A DNA stretch of 8,797 bases from the NCBI GenBank assembly GCA_009776625.1, contig WRNL01000057.1:1-8797 (forward strand). The letters run 5' to 3'. The position numbers and the translations under genes were made by a program. The notes beneath the pieces are model-generated. The model made no database searches. It had not been told where the DNA came from and saw only the letters and a list, made by a program, of their open reading frames with translations. How positions within the stretch are numbered: position 1 is the stretch's first letter; each line of letters opens with the position of its first letter. Shown piece by piece: positions 6,184 to 8,797 of the stretch. The DNA comes from Methanomassiliicoccaceae archaeon. Its GTDB lineage: Archaea > Thermoplasmatota > Thermoplasmata > Methanomassiliicoccales > Methanomethylophilaceae.

Positions 6184-6682
6184 CTGTCTTTCCCCTCTCG
6201 TTCGGTATCACTGTCATCAGCCCATCGCGGTCGGAGTATAGATTCCTGCCGCCGGTGAGCCTGTCGAGGAATATGGCGAGGGCGGCTATCTCCGAATGGG
6301 GCTGGTTCCCCACCGAGACGTTGTGGTCCGCCTCCCGGTACACCTCGGGGGGGACCTTCTCGGCGCCGACGACGACGAGGAGGTCCCTGTCCTGGGGGAT
6401 CTTCGGGATGGCCTCGTCCAGCCTCTGCCCGTACATGGTCAGGTGGACGACCTCCCCCTCGAACCCTTTGAGGACCCTCTTCCACTGGACCCCCGTCTCG
6501 ATGCTGTAGTCGCCGCCGAACCTCCCCACGACGTCGCGGACGCTCTCCTCGAGGGCCCTGTCCTCGGTGTCGACGAATATGCCGGAGGCGCCCAGCGCGC
6601 GGGACGAGAGCGCCACGTGCGTCGTGACCCTCTTGTCCCTCTCGGGGCGGTGGCCGATCCTCAGTATCCAAATGCGGGGCAT
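6164..6682 (-). CDS. trm56: tRNA (cytidine-56-2'-O)-methyltransferase, aTrm56
   Basis: A 172-residue SPOUT-class methyltransferase that puts a 2'-O-methyl group on C56 in the T-loop of archaeal tRNAs, using S-adenosylmethionine. The protein begins with the family signature ILRIGHRPERDKRVTTHVAL (residues 6-25). It carries the trefoil-knot cofactor region around 101-142, with LLVVVGAEKVPPEVY and SVGNQPHSEIAALAIFLDRL. Length is normal. The ATG follows the stop of the upstream regulator gene after a single base, and the 3' end overlaps the HD-domain gene by 20 bases, so it is the middle gene of a three-gene operon. In some archaea lacking this enzyme, C56 is methylated by a C/D guide RNA instead; here the protein route is present. 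Identification is very secure. Confidence 0.97.
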   Translation of the reverse strand: MPRIWILRIGHRPERDKRVTTHVALSSRALGASGIFVDTEDRALEESVRDVVGRFGGDYSIETGVQWKRVLKGFEGEVVHLTMYGQRLDEAIPKIPQDRDLLVVVGAEKVPPEVYREADHNVSVGNQPHSEIAALAIFLDRLTGGRNLYSDRDGLMTVIPNERGKTVVEKRT

Positions 6683-6683
6683 C

Positions 6684-7184
6684 TCACTCTTCTCTGATGA
6701 GCTCGATCCTGTGGCCCCTGTAGTCCATCTTGACGGATCTCCTCACGAGGCTCTTCAGCATCGTGGAGGAGAGCCCGAGCGCCTCGGCGACGTCGCCGGA
6801 GAACCGCCCGCCCTTGCCGACCTCCGTGAGTATCCTCCCCTCGATCTCCCCGTACTCCTCCTCGTCCATCATGGCGGCGGCCAGGACGTCGCTTATCTCG
6901 TAGACGGGCCACTGCGCGTTTATGTTGAATGAGGTGTAGTACGTGTGGTACGACTTCTCGGGGTAGCCGCCGTTCACGGACAGCCACCGCGTCTCTACGA
7001 GCTTCATCTTCTCGAAGAACACTATGGCGTCCCTGCCCTCCGGGCCGAACTTCCTCTCGATCTCGTCGGCGGTCCTCCACTCCAAGGTCACCTCCTTCAA
7101 CACGTCGCGCTTCACTGGCGTGTCGACGGACCTGAGCATCGGAACCAGCTCTGATGGCTCATTTATGACCTTTATCCTGTTCAT
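6684..7184 (-). CDS. Two-domain winged-helix (ArsR-like) regulator upstream of trm56
   Basis: A 166-residue archaeal regulator with two predicted HTH regions. Residues about 20-80 form an ArsR-like winged helix (VDTPVKRDVLKEVTLEWRTA, DEIERKFG, then VFFEKMKLVETRWLSVNGG). Residues about 115-160 form a second HTH (EIEGRILTEVGKGGRFSGDV, AEALGLSSTMLKSLVRRS), ending in a wing-like RGHRIELIRE. It contains no cysteines, so it is not a TFE-alpha type factor with a zinc ribbon. The start is ATG 7184 (MNRIKVINEP). A longer frame opens at 7247, but a TATA box (7211-7218) would then lie inside the gene. The TATA position predicts a transcript starting within a few bases of this ATG, that is, nearly leaderless. 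It is the first gene of the operon with trm56 (1-base gap). Whether it controls the operon is inference. Confidence 0.85.
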   Translation of the reverse strand: MNRIKVINEPSELVPMLRSVDTPVKRDVLKEVTLEWRTADEIERKFGPEGRDAIVFFEKMKLVETRWLSVNGGYPEKSYHTYYTSFNINAQWPVYEISDVLAAAMMDEEEYGEIEGRILTEVGKGGRFSGDVAEALGLSSTMLKSLVRRSVKMDYRGHRIELIREE

Positions 7185-7192
7185 AAGAATGA

Positions 7193-7202
7193 CCCTTAAG
7201 GG
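7193..7202. promoter_or_regulatory. Perfect 10-bp palindrome CCCTTAAGGG at the regulator start
   Basis: It sits between the TATA box and the ATG of the winged-helix regulator gene, about 9 bases before the start codon and over the predicted transcription start. That position suits a repressor operator, possibly for the regulator itself. A 10-bp palindrome can occur by chance. Confidence 0.4.
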
Positions 7203-7210
7203 CATAAACG

Positions 7211-7218
7211 TATATAAC
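7211..7218 (-). promoter_or_regulatory. TATA box of the regulator-trm56-HD operon
   Basis: It reads GTTATATA on the - strand, centred about 30 bases before ATG 7184. The spacing implies transcription starting at or within about 5 bases of the start codon, consistent with the absence of a Shine-Dalgarno sequence. Confidence 0.6.
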
Positions 7219-7266
7219 GGTTCTTGACCGACGCAAGTTTTCGGCAATCGTCGAAACCCCGTCCGA

Positions 7267-7318
7267 CCCCATGCCGCTGTCCGGTAGCCGCGCCCGCCCC
7301 CGCCCGTGCTACATGGGG
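7267..7318. repeat. Imperfect GC-rich hairpin in the intergenic region
   Basis: CCCCAT (7267-7272) pairs with ATGGGG (7313-7318), and inside it GTAGC (7284-7288) pairs with GCTAC (7308-7312). The 5' side has an 11-base bulge and the loop is C-rich (runs of CCC and CCCCC at 7291-7306). It may be a structured leader, a terminator-like element or chance pairing in GC-rich DNA. Confidence 0.25.
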
Positions 7319-7341
7319 CGTGCCCCCTCCCGAGCTGGTGT

Positions 7342-7381
7342 TGTTCAGGGTAATCTCAAAGCCTGAACATACAAAGATTAC
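7342..7381. repeat. Interleaved inverted repeats upstream of the methyltransferase gene
   Basis: Two perfect inverted repeats are interlocked in A-B-A'-B' order. TGTTCAGG (7342-7349) is complementary to CCTGAACA (7362-7369), and GTAATCT (7350-7356) is complementary to AGATTAC (7375-7381). A third GTAATC lies at 7392-7397. The elements lie 53-92 bases before the methyltransferase start, upstream of its candidate TATA box. They could be protein-binding sites or alternative hairpins. Confidence 0.6.
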
Positions 7382-7402
7382 GCGGATACATGTAATCGTT
7401 AG

Positions 7403-7412
7403 GGATTTATCC
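7403..7412 (+). promoter_or_regulatory. Candidate TATA-like box of the methyltransferase gene
   Basis: GGATTTATCC is an inverted repeat (GGAT/ATCC) with an AT core centred 27 bases before ATG 7434. That is the classic archaeal distance from TATA box to transcription start, so the transcript would start at the ATG itself. The box is weak compared with the others in the window. Confidence 0.4.
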
Positions 7413-7433
7413 TCTCCCGCGTTACCTCATGCG

Positions 7434-8797
7434 ATGACTGACGCAACGGATGCATGTCTGGGCGAGAGCGGGGGCAAACGGTACGTTCAGACACGTCTAT
7501 CCGGCGACACGGGCGTGTCGCCCCTGAAAAATTTCTGCGAGGGGGAGGGCATCGAAATCAACAGGCCGAGATGGCCCGATCTTTTCGGCGCCGCCGTCCA
7601 AAAGAGCCTGCGCCAGGGCGCTGACAGGAGGATGCGGGTCCTCAGCCTCTTCTCTGGCGGGGGCGGCCTGGACATAGGGTTCCACGACTCGAACTTCGAC
7701 ATAGTCGAATGCGTGGAGCTCGAGAGGGAGTACTGTGAGACCCTGAGGAACATGAGCGGCGCAGGGGGTAGGATGGAGGGGGCGGGGGTACGCTGCACCG
7801 ATATCCGCGACTATTCCGCCGAACACCTGGGGGACATCGACTTCGTCATCGGGGGCCCCCCCTGCCAGACGTTCAGCGCCGCGGGCAGGAGGGCCAACGG
7901 GGTGATGGGGACCGACGACAGCAGGGGCATGCTGTTCAAGGAATACGTGCGGATACTCGGGGACCTGTCACCCAGGGGGTTCCTCTTCGAGAACGTCTAT
8001 GGGATCACGGGGGCGCAGGGCGGTGGGCCCTGGAGGGAGATAACCGACAGTTTCTCCAAGATAGGGTACAGGCTGCACCACAGGGTGCTGGACTCTGCCG
8101 ACTACGGGGTCCCGCAACACAGGGAGAGGCTCATAATCGTCGGGCTCAGGGAGGGGGGCTACCTGTTCCCAAGGCCCACGCACGGCCCCGACTCTGGATA
8201 CGGCGTGGGTTATTTCACTGCGAAGGACGCCATCGACGACCTCGCCGGCCGCTATTGCGGGGGCCGGGATATCCCCGGCAAGTACTCGGAGATGCTAAAG
8301 GGCATCCCCCCCGGCCTCAACTACAGCTTTTACACCGAGGAGATGGGCCACCCCGCCCCCCTCTTTGCATGGAGGTCCAAGTTCTCCGACTTCCTGTACA
8401 AAGCCGACCCCGGATTGCCGGTGCGCACGATCAAGGCGCAGGGCGGGCAGTGGACGGGGCCGATCCATTGGGACAACAGGCATTTCACGATAGAGGAGCT
8501 GAAAAGGCTGCAGACGTTCCCCGACGACTACATCATAAACGGGGGCAGGCAGACGGTCGTCCACCAGATAGGCAACTCCGTGCCGCCCCAGTTCTCGAGG
8601 ATCCTCGCGCTGTCCATCGCAGACCAGGTGTTCGGCGCGGACGTCCCCTTCGAGATCCCCACTCTGAGTTCTGGGGAAGAGCTCGGGTTCAGGAAAAGGA
8701 AGAGGGACCTGACGGAGAGATACCGCAGGATCGCGACGGACGCCATATCTATGGGCCTCACCCCGCAGCCGCCTCCAGGGAGGCGGCAGACGACGTA
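7434..8797 (+). CDS. DNA (cytosine-5) methyltransferase, 3' end outside window
   Basis: At least 454 codons of a C5-cytosine DNA methyltransferase, open to the right edge. From ATG 7434, residues 1-66 are an N-terminal extension ending in RPRWPDLFGAAV. Motif I (LSLFSGGGGLDIGF) begins near residue 70. Motif IV is GGPPCQTF with catalytic C144, motif VI is ENV (E186), and motif VIII is QHRER (from 228). A target-recognition region follows (about 245-345), then RLQTFPDDY and motif X QIGNSVPP (from 378). A further tail of 60 or more residues rich in Lys/Arg (FRKRKRDLTERYRR) continues past 8797. ATG 7434 has no Shine-Dalgarno site but lies 27 bases after a TATA-like box; ATG 7632 would begin right at motif I and lose the extension. 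All catalytic motifs are intact. The target sequence cannot be told. It may be a solitary enzyme or part of a restriction-modification system. Confidence 0.93.
   Translation, partial: MTDATDACLGESGGKRYVQTRLSGDTGVSPLKNFCEGEGIEINRPRWPDLFGAAVQKSLRQGADRRMRVLSLFSGGGGLDIGFHDSNFDIVECVELEREYCETLRNMSGAGGRMEGAGVRCTDIRDYSAEHLGDIDFVIGGPPCQTFSAAGRRANGVMGTDDSRGMLFKEYVRILGDLSPRGFLFENVYGITGAQGGGPWREITDSFSKIGYRLHHRVLDSADYGVPQHRERLIIVGLREGGYLFPRPTHGPDSGYGVGYFTAKDAIDDLAGRYCGGRDIPGKYSEMLKGIPPGLNYSFYTEEMGHPAPLFAWRSKFSDFLYKADPGLPVRTIKAQGGQWTGPIHWDNRHFTIEELKRLQTFPDDYIINGGRQTVVHQIGNSVPPQFSRILALSIADQVFGADVPFEIPTLSSGEELGFRKRKRDLTERYRRIATDAISMGLTPQPPPGRRQTT

Noticed and set aside
6684..7184. Possibility that the regulator next to trm56 is transcription factor TFE-alpha
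   Set aside because: The protein has no cysteines and hence no zinc ribbon, and its second half is another HTH region.
7185..7247. Extended N-terminus (21 extra residues) for the winged-helix regulator
   Set aside because: It would place the TATA box and the palindrome inside the gene. MNRIKVINEP at 7184 fits the promoter geometry.
7240..7262. tRNA T-loop-like sequence (TCGAAACC)
   Set aside because: No acceptor stem, anticodon arm or matching T-stem could be built on either strand.
7291..7306. G-quadruplex potential on the - strand (GGG-GGGGG-GGG)
   Set aside because: Only three separate G-tracts of three or more are present in the core; a stable four-tract quadruplex is not supported.
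1..8797. CRISPR arrays, insertion sequences, tRNA or rRNA genes
   Set aside because: No regularly spaced repeats, transposase motifs or RNA gene structures were seen anywhere in the window.

Overview
The window looks like archaeal chromosome, most probably a GC-rich member of the Thermoplasmata (for example a Methanomassiliicoccales-like lineage). Support comes from archaea-specific families (Cdc48/VAT-type double AAA ATPase, stand-alone Elp3, the SPOUT methylase aTrm56, small PRC-barrel proteins, several winged-helix regulators), heavy use of AGG for Arg and ATA for Ile, TATA-like boxes 25-45 bases before first genes, and a mix of leaderless and Shine-Dalgarno starts. The phylum-level placement is inference; no rRNA is present.

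Layout. (1) 1-1503, + strand: the 3' part of a cdc48 ATPase gene, then a small PRC-barrel gene 4 bases later. (2) 1496-3498, - strand: a winged-helix regulator gene (TTG start) joined by an ATGA overlap to elp3. (3) 3551-5260, - strand: thioredoxin, a thioredoxin-reductase-like flavoprotein and an XRE-type regulator, overlapping end to start as one operon. (4) 5261-5340: an AT-rich divergent promoter region. (5) 5341-5622, + strand: a second PRC-barrel gene carrying a perfect 27-bp in-frame tandem duplication. (6) 5614-7184, - strand: an ArsR-like two-domain regulator, trm56 and an HD-domain hydrolase gene in a tight operon. (7) 7185-7433: a gene-free stretch with a palindrome, interleaved inverted repeats and two divergent promoters. 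(8) 7434 to the window end, + strand: a DNA cytosine-5 methyltransferase running off the edge.

How the genes fit together. Three themes recur: protein quality control (Cdc48 ending in a proteasome-docking HbYX-like tail), tRNA modification (Elp3 at U34, Trm56 at C56), and thiol redox (Trx plus a reductase lacking the usual NADPH-specificity residues). Each - strand operon contains a DNA-binding regulator. The methyltransferase is the only gene with an accessory, defence-like flavour. Whether it belongs to a restriction-modification system depends on sequence beyond 8797. Most of the window is conserved archaeal core gene content. The best leads are the 27-bp duplication, the divergent reductase and the repeats upstream of the methyltransferase.
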